Source: CAZBWS01 sp964495705
GTDB lineage: Bacteria; Pseudomonadota; Gammaproteobacteria; HTCC5015
Direction: 5' to 3'
Assembly (NCBI GenBank): GCA_964495705.1
Contig: CAZBWS010000026.1
Location: 1-26,809 of the forward strand
DNA length: 26,809 nucleotides
The number at the start of each line of letters is the position of its first letter. Positions within the stretch are counted from its first letter, which is position 1. The position numbers and the translations under genes were made by a program. Under the pieces are notes generated by a model. That model saw nothing but the letters and a program-made list of their open reading frames with translations, was not told the DNA's origin and ran no database searches. Shown piece by piece: positions 1-6,597 of the stretch.

Positions 1-512
1 AGCTCTAAAGGCAGCCCCGCAACCACTAACGTCACCGTCTCGCATTGCTTACCTAGGGCTTGATGTAACCATCCACTTTCATCGGCAAAGCGTCGGCTGA
101 GCTCTCCCAAAGGAACAATACCTGAGCCCACTTCGTTGCTGACCAGTATGACGTCGGCCTTTAATGCGGATAGGCTAGAAAGCAGTGCTTCTCGCTGTTG
201 CTGCCAACAGTCGTGATGTAAGCAATTACTTAACCATAAGGTCAGACAGTCAACTAAGATGATATTATTTTCGTTATCATTGCATTGCAGCACTTTAGAT
301 AAAGCCAAAGGCTCTTCAACCGTTAGCCAGCGAGCATCACCTTGCTCTCGTTGTGACTGATGCAGTGCAATGCGCTGCTGCATTTCTTCATCGCCCGCTG
401 AACCTGTGGCGATATAGATCAGCTTTTTGTTTTGCCCCGCTAGCGCTTGGGCACGCTGTTCCGCCAGGCGACTTTTGCCGCTGCGTGCGCCGCCTAAAAT
501 CAACTGCAACAT
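1..512 (-). CDS. cobU: Adenosylcobinamide kinase / adenosylcobinamide-phosphate guanylyltransferase (C-terminus off window)
   Basis: This bifunctional enzyme of the nucleotide-loop assembly of cobalamin phosphorylates adenosylcobinamide and then transfers GMP from GTP, giving AdoCbi-GDP. The start ATG is at 512, and reading leftward the protein opens MLQLILGGARSGKS, a P-loop at residues 7-14 in the position normal for CobU/CobP. Further in are the family-typical stretches LVDCLTLWLSN and VSNEVGSGIVP. About 170 residues are visible, close to full length, and the last few run off the left edge. The start directly abuts the stop of the upstream ABC ATPase gene (513), so it is very likely the next cistron of the B12 operon. 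In an organism importing corrinoids it would serve cobinamide salvage. It contains one exact copy of the dispersed 12-mer (164-175). Confidence 0.95.
   Translation of the reverse strand, partial: MLQLILGGARSGKSRLAEQRAQALAGQNKKLIYIATGSAGDEEMQQRIALHQSQREQGDARWLTVEEPLALSKVLQCNDNENNIILVDCLTLWLSNCLHHDCWQQQREALLSSLSALKADVILVSNEVGSGIVPLGELSRRFADESGWLHQALGKQCETVTLVVAGLPLE
164..175 (+). repeat. Dispersed motif, exact 12-mer ATGCGGATAGGC
   Basis: Full consensus copy inside cobU. Read in the gene direction it is CTA TCC GCA (Leu-Ser-Ala). Confidence 0.85.
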
Positions 513-1289
513 TTATACCCCCAACACAACGGGAAAGCCCGTTTCAGGATGAGGAATCACTTTTACGTCTACTTGGTATAACTCTTTCATCACCGACTCA
601 CTGACTACTTCGTGGGCAGAACCGAAGGCCACCACCCTGCCCTCACGCATGGCTAGCAGCCTATCCGCATAGCGCGCAGCCAAGCTCACATCATGTACCA
701 CCATCACAATACTGACACCCTGTTGTGCAAAGCGTTGCACCCATTGCATCAATTGCTTTTGGTGCCCCAGATCAAGGGAAGAGGTCGGTTCATCCAGAAA
801 TAAATAACGCGGAGCATCGTCATTAGCTTCATCAATGCTACTGATTTGCGTCATCGCCCGTGCGAGCTGTGTGCGTTGCTTTTCACCGCCGGAAAGTTGG
901 GTGTAAAGCTTTTGTCGCAAGTGACCTAAATCAACTTCAGCGATGGCGGCATCGACTATTGCCCTGTCGACCTTTTGCCCCGTGGCATGAGGAGTACGCC
1001 CCAGCATCACCACCTCTTCCACCGTATAAGGGAAGTTCAATAAACTTTGCTGGGGCAATATCGCTAACTGCTTGGCGCGCTCGACCGCAGGCCAGTCCTT
1101 CAAAGCTAGGCCGTGATAGCTGACTTCTCCTTGTTCACAGCGCCATTCATCGACCAAGGATTTCAGCAGGCTGGTCTTGCCCGCGCCATTAGGGCCAATA
1201 ATTGCTAAGACGTCCCCAGCGGCCAACTCAAAGCTGACATCAGAAAACAGGGATTGCTTTGCCGTTAATGAAGTGACTTTTAAACTCAT
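513..1289 (-). CDS. btuD: ABC importer ATPase, HmuV/BtuD type, probably for cobalamin
   Basis: This is the cytoplasmic ATPase of a FecCD-type importer. All nucleotide-binding motifs are intact: Walker A GPNGAGKT (32-39), Q-loop around Q80/Q81, signature LSGGEKQR (132-139), Walker B YLFLDEP (162-168) and the H-loop histidine at 199. The length of 258 aa is normal. The LPQQS...FPYTVEEVVMLGRTPH stretch and the C-terminal VIPHPETGFPVVLG ending resemble proteins annotated as the haem importer ATPase HmuV. The gene nevertheless shares one base with the permease gene (TGATG junction) and abuts cobU, inside a cob operon that follows btuB and a B12 riboswitch. I therefore infer cobalamin or corrinoid as substrate. 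Haem cannot be excluded from sequence alone. No periplasmic BtuF-type partner is visible in the window. Confidence 0.85.
   Translation of the reverse strand: MSLKVTSLTAKQSLFSDVSFELAAGDVLAIIGPNGAGKTSLLKSLVDEWRCEQGEVSYHGLALKDWPAVERAKQLAILPQQSLLNFPYTVEEVVMLGRTPHATGQKVDRAIVDAAIAEVDLGHLRQKLYTQLSGGEKQRTQLARAMTQISSIDEANDDAPRYLFLDEPTSSLDLGHQKQLMQWVQRFAQQGVSIVMVVHDVSLAARYADRLLAMREGRVVAFGSAHEVVSESVMKELYQVDVKVIPHPETGFPVVLGV
659..670 (-). repeat. Dispersed motif, exact 12-mer ATGCGGATAGGC
   Basis: Full consensus copy inside the ABC ATPase gene, read as (T)AT GCG GAT AGG C (Tyr-Ala-Asp-Arg). Confidence 0.85.
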
Positions 1290-2140
1290 CAGCTCTGCAT
1301 CCCGTATTGATAGCGATGACGTAGCAANNNNNNNNNNNNNNNNNNNNNNNNNNNNNNNNNNNNNNNNNNNNNNNNNNNNNNNNNNNNNNNNNNNNNNNNN
1401 NNNNNNNNNNNNNNNNNNNNNNNNNNNCCTAAATAGCGTGCCTCAGACTCTCCTAACAACAGTGCATTCAAGGCCGAACTATAGCGAGGCAACACAATAA
1501 TCAAAACCAATAAGGCCACAGCCGCACAACTCACCTGCAAATAGTTAGCCCCATCCAGCCCACCCATGCGCCACAAGCTGATGCGACGCAGCATTTCATT
1601 GTCCGCATAGTATTCAAACAAGCTTGTCGTGCTGCTCGCCAAATAAGTGATCGCGATACCCGCCAACAACATGCTGGCAACAGAGACGCCATGATTCGAT
1701 AAGCGATATACCAACCACACCGCCGCAATACCGCCAATGAAGGCGCCCATGGAAACCAAAGACAAACCCAACACGGGGCTAATCGCCGTGCCCGCCAAAA
1801 CGATCACCGCACTGGCGCCCATACTTGCCCCTGATGTCACGCCTATCAAAGACGGGTCGGCCAAGGGGTTTCTAAATAAGCCCTGACTTGCCGCCCCACA
1901 CACACCCAACACGGCACCAATCAATGCGGCTAATAAGGCACGCGGCAAGCGAATGTGATTGATCACCAAGCTATACTGTTCTTTGCCATCAGCGCTAAAA
2001 AGCGCGCTAACAATATCGGCGATGCCAATAGAAATAGTGCCCATATAAATAGAAGACAACAACAACACTACCACGGCTAAGGCTAAGACCAGATACACCC
2101 AAGCAATAGCGATACGTCGCATGCGGATAGACTCTAACAC
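1289..2140 (-). CDS. btuC: FecCD-family ABC permease (BtuC-like), interrupted by an assembly gap
   Basis: This inner-membrane permease of a B12/iron-complex importer works with the ATPase encoded next to it. The visible N-terminal 237 residues carry many hydrophobic helices and the family stretch LPRALLAALIGAVLGVCGAASQGLFRNPLADPSLIGVTSGASMGA; I quote it in part only: RLPRALLAALIGAVLG, then NPLADPSLIG. A run of 100 N interrupts it, after which only the last 12 residues (LLRHRYQYGMQS) remain. The family is usually about 330-345 aa, so roughly 80-95 residues are missing, more than 100 N can hold. The start is GTG at 2140, chosen because AGGAGG lies four bases upstream on the minus strand. The next in-frame ATG (2122) has no such site. 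The start overlaps the cobQ stop, which suggests translational coupling. Confidence 0.85.
   Translation of the reverse strand: MLESIRMRRIAIAWVYLVLALAVVVLLLSSIYMGTISIGIADIVSALFSADGKEQYSLVINHIRLPRALLAALIGAVLGVCGAASQGLFRNPLADPSLIGVTSGASMGASAVIVLAGTAISPVLGLSLVSMGAFIGGIAAVWLVYRLSNHGVSVASMLLAGIAITYLASSTTSLFEYYADNEMLRRISLWRMGGLDGANYLQVSCAAVALLVLIIVLPRYSSALNALLLGESEARYLXXXXXXXXXXXXXXXXXXXXXXXXXXXXXXXXXXLLRHRYQYGMQS
1328..1427. other. Assembly gap of exactly 100 N inside the permease gene
   Basis: One hundred consecutive N. The reading frame happens to be kept across the placeholder, but the permease family length implies that about 250-300 bases are really absent. The run length therefore looks like a default scaffold spacer and not a measured distance. 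Confidence 0.95.
2121..2130 (+). repeat. Dispersed motif, exact 10-mer ATGCGGATAG
   Basis: Near the 5' end of the permease gene, read as ATC CGC ATG (Ile-Arg-Met) on the coding strand. Confidence 0.8.
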
Positions 2141-3609
2141 GATGCCTCCTGCGCTTGAGCTGTCACGCTATACGCCGCTAAAAAATCCCTATCGAAATGT
2201 TCTTCTATACAATCCGCCAAACGCTCTAATTGCTGGTCGCGCTTCTGTTTCAAATCTATGGCGCCACCGGCCTCTAAACCCGCCCACTTCAATAGCGTGT
2301 CGGCGGCTTCAGGGTCATCAAATAGTCCGTGTAGGTAGGTGCCTGCAACACAGTTATCCGCAGAAATTTCGCCGTCTTCTCGTCCGTCCTCTAAACGGCA
2401 AAAAGCCTGCTGCACAGGGGAGCTTTCGCCACAGTGAATCTCATAACCCTGCACAGTGACTCCTCCACTTAATTGCCCTGTAATTCTGCGCAGCTGCTTA
2501 TGCGCCAACAGCACGGTATCGACGGATAAATAAGCCAAGCCTTGGCTTTGCATGACACAAGACTCAATACTTTCGGGGTCGCTAATACTCTGGCCCAGCA
2601 TTTGAAAGCCTCCACAAATGCCAAGCAACTTGCCGCCGTAACGCAGATGCTTGGCGATGGCCTGATCCCAAGCAAAGTCTCTCAGTGATTGTAGATCGGC
2701 TTGCACATTTTTAGAGCCCGGCAAGATAATTAAATCTGCCCCGGGTAATTCAGCCCCAGGCCCCACCATAATCAAATCAACACGGGGGTGTTGGCGCAGG
2801 GCATCAAAGTCTGTGTGATTGCTCGTGCGTGGATAGACCGGCACAACAACCTTTAATTTCAAGCTATCCGCATCCAGTACCTGCTGCGTATCCACGGCAT
2901 CTTCGGCATCCAAATAGAAATCTTGCAGATAGGGCAGCGTCGCCAACACCGGCTTGCCCGTGCGCTGTTCAAGCCAGTCAATACCCGGCTGTAATAAAGC
3001 CATATCACCGCGAAAGCGGTTGATCACAAAACCCACCACACGCTGTTGCTCAGACTCTGACAACAAATCTAGCGTGCCGACTAAATGGGCAAACACACCG
3101 CCACGGTCTATATCCGCAATAATAATCACTGGGCAATCGACCGCCTCAGCAAAGCCCATATTAGCAATATCGCCTTCGCGCAGGTTAATTTCTGCTGGGC
3201 TTCCCGCCCCCTCAACAATAATTGCTTCATATTGCTGTACGAGCCGCCGATGAGATTCCAATACCGCATCCATCGCGACTTTTTTATAGTCGTGATACTG
3301 GCTGGCCTGCATGTTATTCAGCGCCTTGCCATGAACGATGACCTGCGCGCCTGTATCACTACTGGGCTTTAGCAGTATGGGGTTCATATCCGTATGGGGC
3401 TCAAGAAAACAGGCCTGAGCTTGCACTGCTTGTGCGCGGCCAATTTCCCCGCCATCGACCGTGACAGCCGAATTCAAAGCCATATTTTGTGGCTTCATCG
3501 GAGCAACCTTTACACCACGACGCGCCAACAATCGGCACAAGCCCGCTACTAATACGGACTTGCCCGCATCAGAGGTAGTGCCTTGGACCATTAGCGTCTT
3601 AGTCGGCAC
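2134..3609 (-). CDS. cobQ: Cobyric acid synthase (glutamine-hydrolysing)
   Basis: This enzyme amidates four side chains of adenosylcobyrinic acid a,c-diamide, using glutamine and ATP, to give adenosylcobyric acid. The 491 aa length is typical. The N-terminal dethiobiotin-synthetase-like domain has the P-loop region TTSDAGKS (11-18) and the conserved MKPQNMALNS. The C-terminal class-I-like amidotransferase domain has the nucleophile Cys332 in GICGGFQMLG and His427 in GTYLHGLFD. The start is GTG at 3609, immediately after the cobO stop; the next Met, at residue 7, would cut into the conserved MVQGTTSDAGKS opening, so GTG is preferred. The stop overlaps the permease start. It contains an exact copy of the dispersed 10-mer at 2864-2873. 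Confidence 0.96.
   Translation of the reverse strand: MPTKTLMVQGTTSDAGKSVLVAGLCRLLARRGVKVAPMKPQNMALNSAVTVDGGEIGRAQAVQAQACFLEPHTDMNPILLKPSSDTGAQVIVHGKALNNMQASQYHDYKKVAMDAVLESHRRLVQQYEAIIVEGAGSPAEINLREGDIANMGFAEAVDCPVIIIADIDRGGVFAHLVGTLDLLSESEQQRVVGFVINRFRGDMALLQPGIDWLEQRTGKPVLATLPYLQDFYLDAEDAVDTQQVLDADSLKLKVVVPVYPRTSNHTDFDALRQHPRVDLIMVGPGAELPGADLIILPGSKNVQADLQSLRDFAWDQAIAKHLRYGGKLLGICGGFQMLGQSISDPESIESCVMQSQGLAYLSVDTVLLAHKQLRRITGQLSGGVTVQGYEIHCGESSPVQQAFCRLEDGREDGEISADNCVAGTYLHGLFDDPEAADTLLKWAGLEAGGAIDLKQKRDQQLERLADCIEEHFDRDFLAAYSVTAQAQEASC
2864..2873 (-). repeat. Dispersed motif, exact 10-mer
   Basis: Inside cobQ, frame GAT GCG GAT AGC (Asp-Ala-Asp-Ser). Confidence 0.8.
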
Positions 3610-4233
3610 TTAAAAATCTACGCCCTTGCGCGCCTTAATTCCTGAATTGAAAGCGTGCTTAATATCTTTTATTTCAGATACCGTATCCATTATCTCGCGC
3701 AGCTTAGTACCACCGCCTCGACCAGTCACCACTACGCTTTGCTCCACAGGGCTTTGTTCTAACGCGCTTAGCACAGCATTTTCAGGCAAGTAATCATAAC
3801 CTAGCATATACGTCAGCTCGTCCAAAACAACCAAGTCAAAGCTGTCGTCCGCCAGCATTTTTTTAGCCACCTCCCAAGTGCATTCTGCCGCTTCTGTGTC
3901 GGCCGTTCTATCTTGCGTATTCCAAGTAAAGCCAGTACCCATTTGATAAAACTCAATTTGCTCTGGATTTTTCTCTGCATAATCACGCAGGAATAATTCC
4001 TCTCCTGACAACTGCACACCTTTAATAAACTGGACTACTCCAATTTTGTGGCCATAACCCATCGCACGCATCACCATACCAAAGGCAGAGCTAGATTTAC
4101 CCTTGCCGTTACCCGTTAGTAGAATAGAAACACCGCGTTCAATATCCGCCGATTCTATCTTTGCATCAACATTTTCTTTTTGTTGTTGCATGGCTTTTTT
4201 GTGTTTTTGGTTTTTATTGTTTTCGTCGCTCAT
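3610..4233 (-). CDS. cobO: Corrinoid adenosyltransferase (CobO/BtuR type)
   Basis: This enzyme transfers the 5'-deoxyadenosyl group of ATP to cob(I)alamin or corrinoid precursors, in both de novo synthesis and salvage. The 207 aa protein has a charged, Lys/Gln-rich N-terminal extension, then the P-loop LLTGNGKGKSSSAFG (about 38-52), the family stretch VVLDELTYMLGYDYL, and the usual ending GIKARKGVDF. The ribosome site AAGAGG lies seven bases before the ATG. The ATG is only 16 bases past the end of the btuB terminator T-tract. There is no room for a separate promoter after that terminator, so transcription must come from read-through or from a promoter inside the 3' end of btuB. cobQ follows with no intervening base. 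Confidence 0.96.
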   Translation of the reverse strand: MSDENNKNQKHKKAMQQQKENVDAKIESADIERGVSILLTGNGKGKSSSAFGMVMRAMGYGHKIGVVQFIKGVQLSGEELFLRDYAEKNPEQIEFYQMGTGFTWNTQDRTADTEAAECTWEVAKKMLADDSFDLVVLDELTYMLGYDYLPENAVLSALEQSPVEQSVVVTGRGGGTKLREIMDTVSEIKDIKHAFNSGIKARKGVDF

Positions 4234-4249
4234 TTCAATACCTCTTATG

Positions 4250-4280
4250 AAAAAAAGGCCAGCGTTTAGCTGGCCTTTTA
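4250..4280 (-). terminator. Rho-independent terminator after btuB
   Basis: On the minus strand GGCCAGC, a five-base loop TAAAC, then GCTGGCC is followed by seven T. The stem is extended by A-T pairs. It lies 17 bases after the btuB stop and 16 bases before the cobO ATG, so it separates btuB from the rest of the B12 operon. Confidence 0.85.
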
Positions 4281-4296
4281 ATGACTAAAATTTCTT

Positions 4297-6108
4297 TTAG
4301 AAAGAATAAGCAGCTGATGCTTTATAAGCCCGGCCATCATTACGGAAAAAATCACCACTAAATGAATTCGCTACATTAACAGAATAGTCTTTATCTAATA
4401 AATTATCGATGCGAGCAGATAGTTTTAAATTATCTGTCACATTGTAAACACCTGAAAGTCCCACAACTGCGAATCCAGGCAATACTAAACTTGAGTCGCG
4501 TCTACCATGCTCTGCATCTACATCGACACTCACCACACCTTTTTCAAAGCGATAACCTGTTTCAATATTTGCATTCACCAATGCGCGATCAGTTAAAAAC
4601 TCATCTGTCTGCGCATCTCTAGCTTCACTATAATCGAGCTGCGCAGAGACAAAATAATCACCCAAATTTACATTGGCACCCAATTCAAGCCCGGTGATAT
4701 CTGCTTCGTCAATATTACCTGCTAAAAATGTAGAGTTATCAAATGCAATTAAATTTTCTATATTGGTACTATATGCAGCTATATTCCACACAACATTTTC
4801 ATGCGTACCACGCAAACCCACTTCAATGGTCTCAGACTCTTCGGGATTAAGATTTTCATTACCGAAGAACGGGAAAAACAACTGGTTAAAGGAAGGCGCT
4901 ACAAATGCAGTTCCATAACTAATGGTGTAATCAATAGAATCGGTCACAGCCACACTAAATAAAACACTTCCTGTAGTCTCTTCACCATAGGCCTCATTAT
5001 CGTCATAGCGAATGTTTGCATTAAAACCTAATTTACCTTTTTCTGTTAGCACTGAAGCAAAAACACCGTTATTATCTCTCTCTGTTTCAGGGAAGTCAGT
5101 CGTCGACTCTATTTCTGACTTTCGATAATCTGTACCAAACAATAGTTTTACGTTCTCGTTTAAACTCCAATCTGCTTTTAGTTCAGCATCACCTCTTTGC
5201 GTTTCGAAAAAACTAAACGGGTTATTAGATAGCGTACTGGACTCATTTTTGAAATAGCCCAAATCAGCAGACACCGTTAACCTCTCATCAACATCATGTG
5301 TTAACTTCCAAGAAGCTATACGTGTTCTATTAGTCGTCTCATTATTAGCATCTGCTCCAAACGTATTATCAAACTCTACTTTATTCTTGCCCCAAACCAC
5401 GCCAGCTTGAATTTTGGTTGCCTCGTTTAAATCTATCCCCAAAGACACATTACCAGCTGTTTCTTCAAAACCGTCCGTATCATTATTACCACCAGTAGTA
5501 ATCGTTGTTCGGTCTATACCGTCTTTTTTTTCTCGTGTTACATTCGCAAGAACTTGGAATTTATCTGCTTTATGCATTAAAGTTTGGCTAATCTCTTGAG
5601 TATCATTACTACCAATACTTACACGTGTAATACCGTTCTGACCAAGCTTCACATCTTTTTTAGTGAATATTTGGATCACACCACCTACTGCATCCGCTCC
5701 ATATAATCCAGAAACAGGGCCCTTAACAACCTCAATTCGATCAATAAGCTCTACTGGAATCAGCGACAGATCAGCAGCTCCCGTGGTTGCACTGCTAATG
5801 CGCACACCATCTAAAAGAACTATTTGCTGGTTTGGTGTGGTGCCACGAATAAAAACACCACTTGCACTACCGCGACCTCCACTATCCCTAAAGTCCAAAC
5901 CACTCACCGTATTTAATAACTGCTGTATATCTTGCGGCTGTAAGCGCTCTATTTGTTCACTAGTTATAACCGCTGTATTAGCAATAACCTCAGAAATAGG
6001 CTTTTCAGTTTTTGTCGGCGTAACAACCACACGCAATTCAGCCGCAGCTTGTCCACTAAGAGCCGTCAGCGCAGCACCCAGCACGAGAGAAGAGTTCAGT
6101 TTTTTCAT
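4297..6108 (-). CDS. btuB: TonB-dependent outer-membrane cobalamin receptor
   Basis: This is an outer-membrane beta-barrel that imports cobalamin using TonB energy. The ATG at 6108 gives a signal peptide MKKLNSSLVLGAALTALSGQAAA followed by a TonB-box-like segment RVVVTPTKTEKPISEV. An earlier in-frame GTG (6150) would add 14 residues ahead of the signal peptide and is rejected. A plug domain follows (FIRGTTPNQQIVLLDGVRI; RIEVVKGPVSGLYGADAVGG), then a 22-strand-type barrel ending in aromatic Phe (KASAAYSF), as barrel proteins do. The length is 603 aa, like E. coli BtuB (about 614). Assignment to cobalamin over other siderophore receptors rests on the B12 riboswitch directly upstream and the cob genes downstream. 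Its codon use is more AT-rich than that of neighbouring metH. It holds no perfect copy of the dispersed 9-mer. Confidence 0.93.
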   Translation of the reverse strand: MKKLNSSLVLGAALTALSGQAAAELRVVVTPTKTEKPISEVIANTAVITSEQIERLQPQDIQQLLNTVSGLDFRDSGGRGSASGVFIRGTTPNQQIVLLDGVRISSATTGAADLSLIPVELIDRIEVVKGPVSGLYGADAVGGVIQIFTKKDVKLGQNGITRVSIGSNDTQEISQTLMHKADKFQVLANVTREKKDGIDRTTITTGGNNDTDGFEETAGNVSLGIDLNEATKIQAGVVWGKNKVEFDNTFGADANNETTNRTRIASWKLTHDVDERLTVSADLGYFKNESSTLSNNPFSFFETQRGDAELKADWSLNENVKLLFGTDYRKSEIESTTDFPETERDNNGVFASVLTEKGKLGFNANIRYDDNEAYGEETTGSVLFSVAVTDSIDYTISYGTAFVAPSFNQLFFPFFGNENLNPEESETIEVGLRGTHENVVWNIAAYSTNIENLIAFDNSTFLAGNIDEADITGLELGANVNLGDYFVSAQLDYSEARDAQTDEFLTDRALVNANIETGYRFEKGVVSVDVDAEHGRRDSSLVLPGFAVVGLSGVYNVTDNLKLSARIDNLLDKDYSVNVANSFSGDFFRNDGRAYKASAAYSF

Positions 6109-6169
6109 GATATTCACTTTTGATAATACTTTTGTCACGAACAAGCCCACCGCTATCGCAACGCAATCA

Positions 6170-6345
6170 TAAGGCCGGTCTCCGGGCTTAGGAACATCAA
6201 CCTCAACGCCTTCCCATTCTTTCGAACAGTGGCTGTATGCCGAGGTTATTCCATTACCGTTGCGGGGGCAGCGTTGGATTTCGCATAATGCGTCACCAAT
6301 CTTCCCGATTATCTCTCACCACTGGATAGGGCTTGAGCACCTTAT
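6170..6345 (-). promoter_or_regulatory. Class-I cobalamin (AdoCbl) riboswitch controlling btuB
   Basis: Read on the minus strand, the leader shows the family hallmarks in order: AGGTGCTC...AAGCCC opening, AATCGGGAA, GGTGACGC, CGCTGCCCCCGCAACGGTAA, the B12-box region GCCACTG, GGGAAGG, and the closing AAGCCCGGAGACCGGCC. It ends about 60 bases before the btuB ATG. That interval has no hairpin followed by a T-run. It does have GGGCTT, which can pair with the AAGCCC of the aptamer end, so control may act at translation and not by termination. Binding of adenosylcobalamin would be expected to turn btuB off. Confidence 0.96.
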
Positions 6346-6368
6346 GTCTTGGGCGGGATTGTACTTTA

Positions 6369-6397
6369 ATTTTTAACGGGATTGTGCGCTTTGTCAT
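6369..6397 (-). promoter_or_regulatory. Possible sigma-70 promoter for the riboswitch-btuB transcript
   Basis: On the minus strand ATGACA (6397-6392) is followed after 17 bases by AAAAAT, or after 16 by TAAAAA, just upstream of the riboswitch. The -35 match is good and the -10 match is poor. Confidence 0.3.
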
Positions 6398-6434
6398 GAA
6401 TCATACTCAAGTTGGCTTTGAGTTCGCTTCACAA

Positions 6435-6445
6435 CCTATCCGCAT
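6435..6445 (-). repeat. Dispersed motif, exact 11-mer ATGCGGATAGG
   Basis: The only exact copy outside a gene, in the btuB-metH intergenic region. Confidence 0.82.
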
Positions 6446-6476
6446 TTACTCCCTACTGCCCGTGCACATATATAGG

Positions 6477-6482
6477 TATAAT
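6477..6482 (+). promoter_or_regulatory. Possible -10 element (TATAAT) for metH
   Basis: A perfect TATAAT lies 116 bases before the metH start. No good -35 hexamer sits 16-18 bases upstream (TACTGC at 6454-6459 is weak). It would give a leader of roughly 100 bases containing the two hairpins at 6539-6569. Confidence 0.35.
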
Positions 6483-6538
6483 GCCCCACTTAACTCCACC
6501 CCTAGAGAAAGCCTCTCTCAACCGAAAGCTCTGTAACC

Positions 6539-6576
6539 CAGATCTTTCGATCTGTGCTAGCGCTTCGCTCAAGATG
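6539..6576 (+). repeat. Double-hairpin leader element, possibly part of a dispersed repeat
   Basis: CAGATC-TTTC-GATCTG (6539-6554) is followed closely by AGCG-CTT-CGCT (6559-6569) and then CAAGATGACAG. Two compact hairpins with this tail look like the edge of a small dispersed repeat or a structured mRNA leader. Only one copy is in the window, so repeat status is inference. Confidence 0.35.
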
Positions 6577-6597
6577 ACAGTACAAACAGGCAAAGCC

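Noticed and set aside
2829..3372. Several overlapping open frames on the plus strand over cobQ
   Set aside because: They overlap each other in different frames and lie opposite conserved cobQ sequence.
5663..6172. Open frame of 169 codons on the plus strand over the btuB 5' end and riboswitch
   Set aside because: It is antisense to the btuB signal peptide and plug domain and reads into the riboswitch. The composition is that of a shadow frame.
6322..6331. GGATAGGG inside the riboswitch, and a similar GGATAGGG near 26245
   Set aside because: They share only GGATAGG with the dispersed motif and lack ATGC before it. The first is explained by the riboswitch itself.
2874..6434. A 3.6 kb stretch over btuB without a perfect copy of the motif, which could hint at recent acquisition
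   Set aside because: With a mean spacing near 2 kb such a gap is not unusual, and a longer one (11.5-16.5 kb) covers ordinary core genes.
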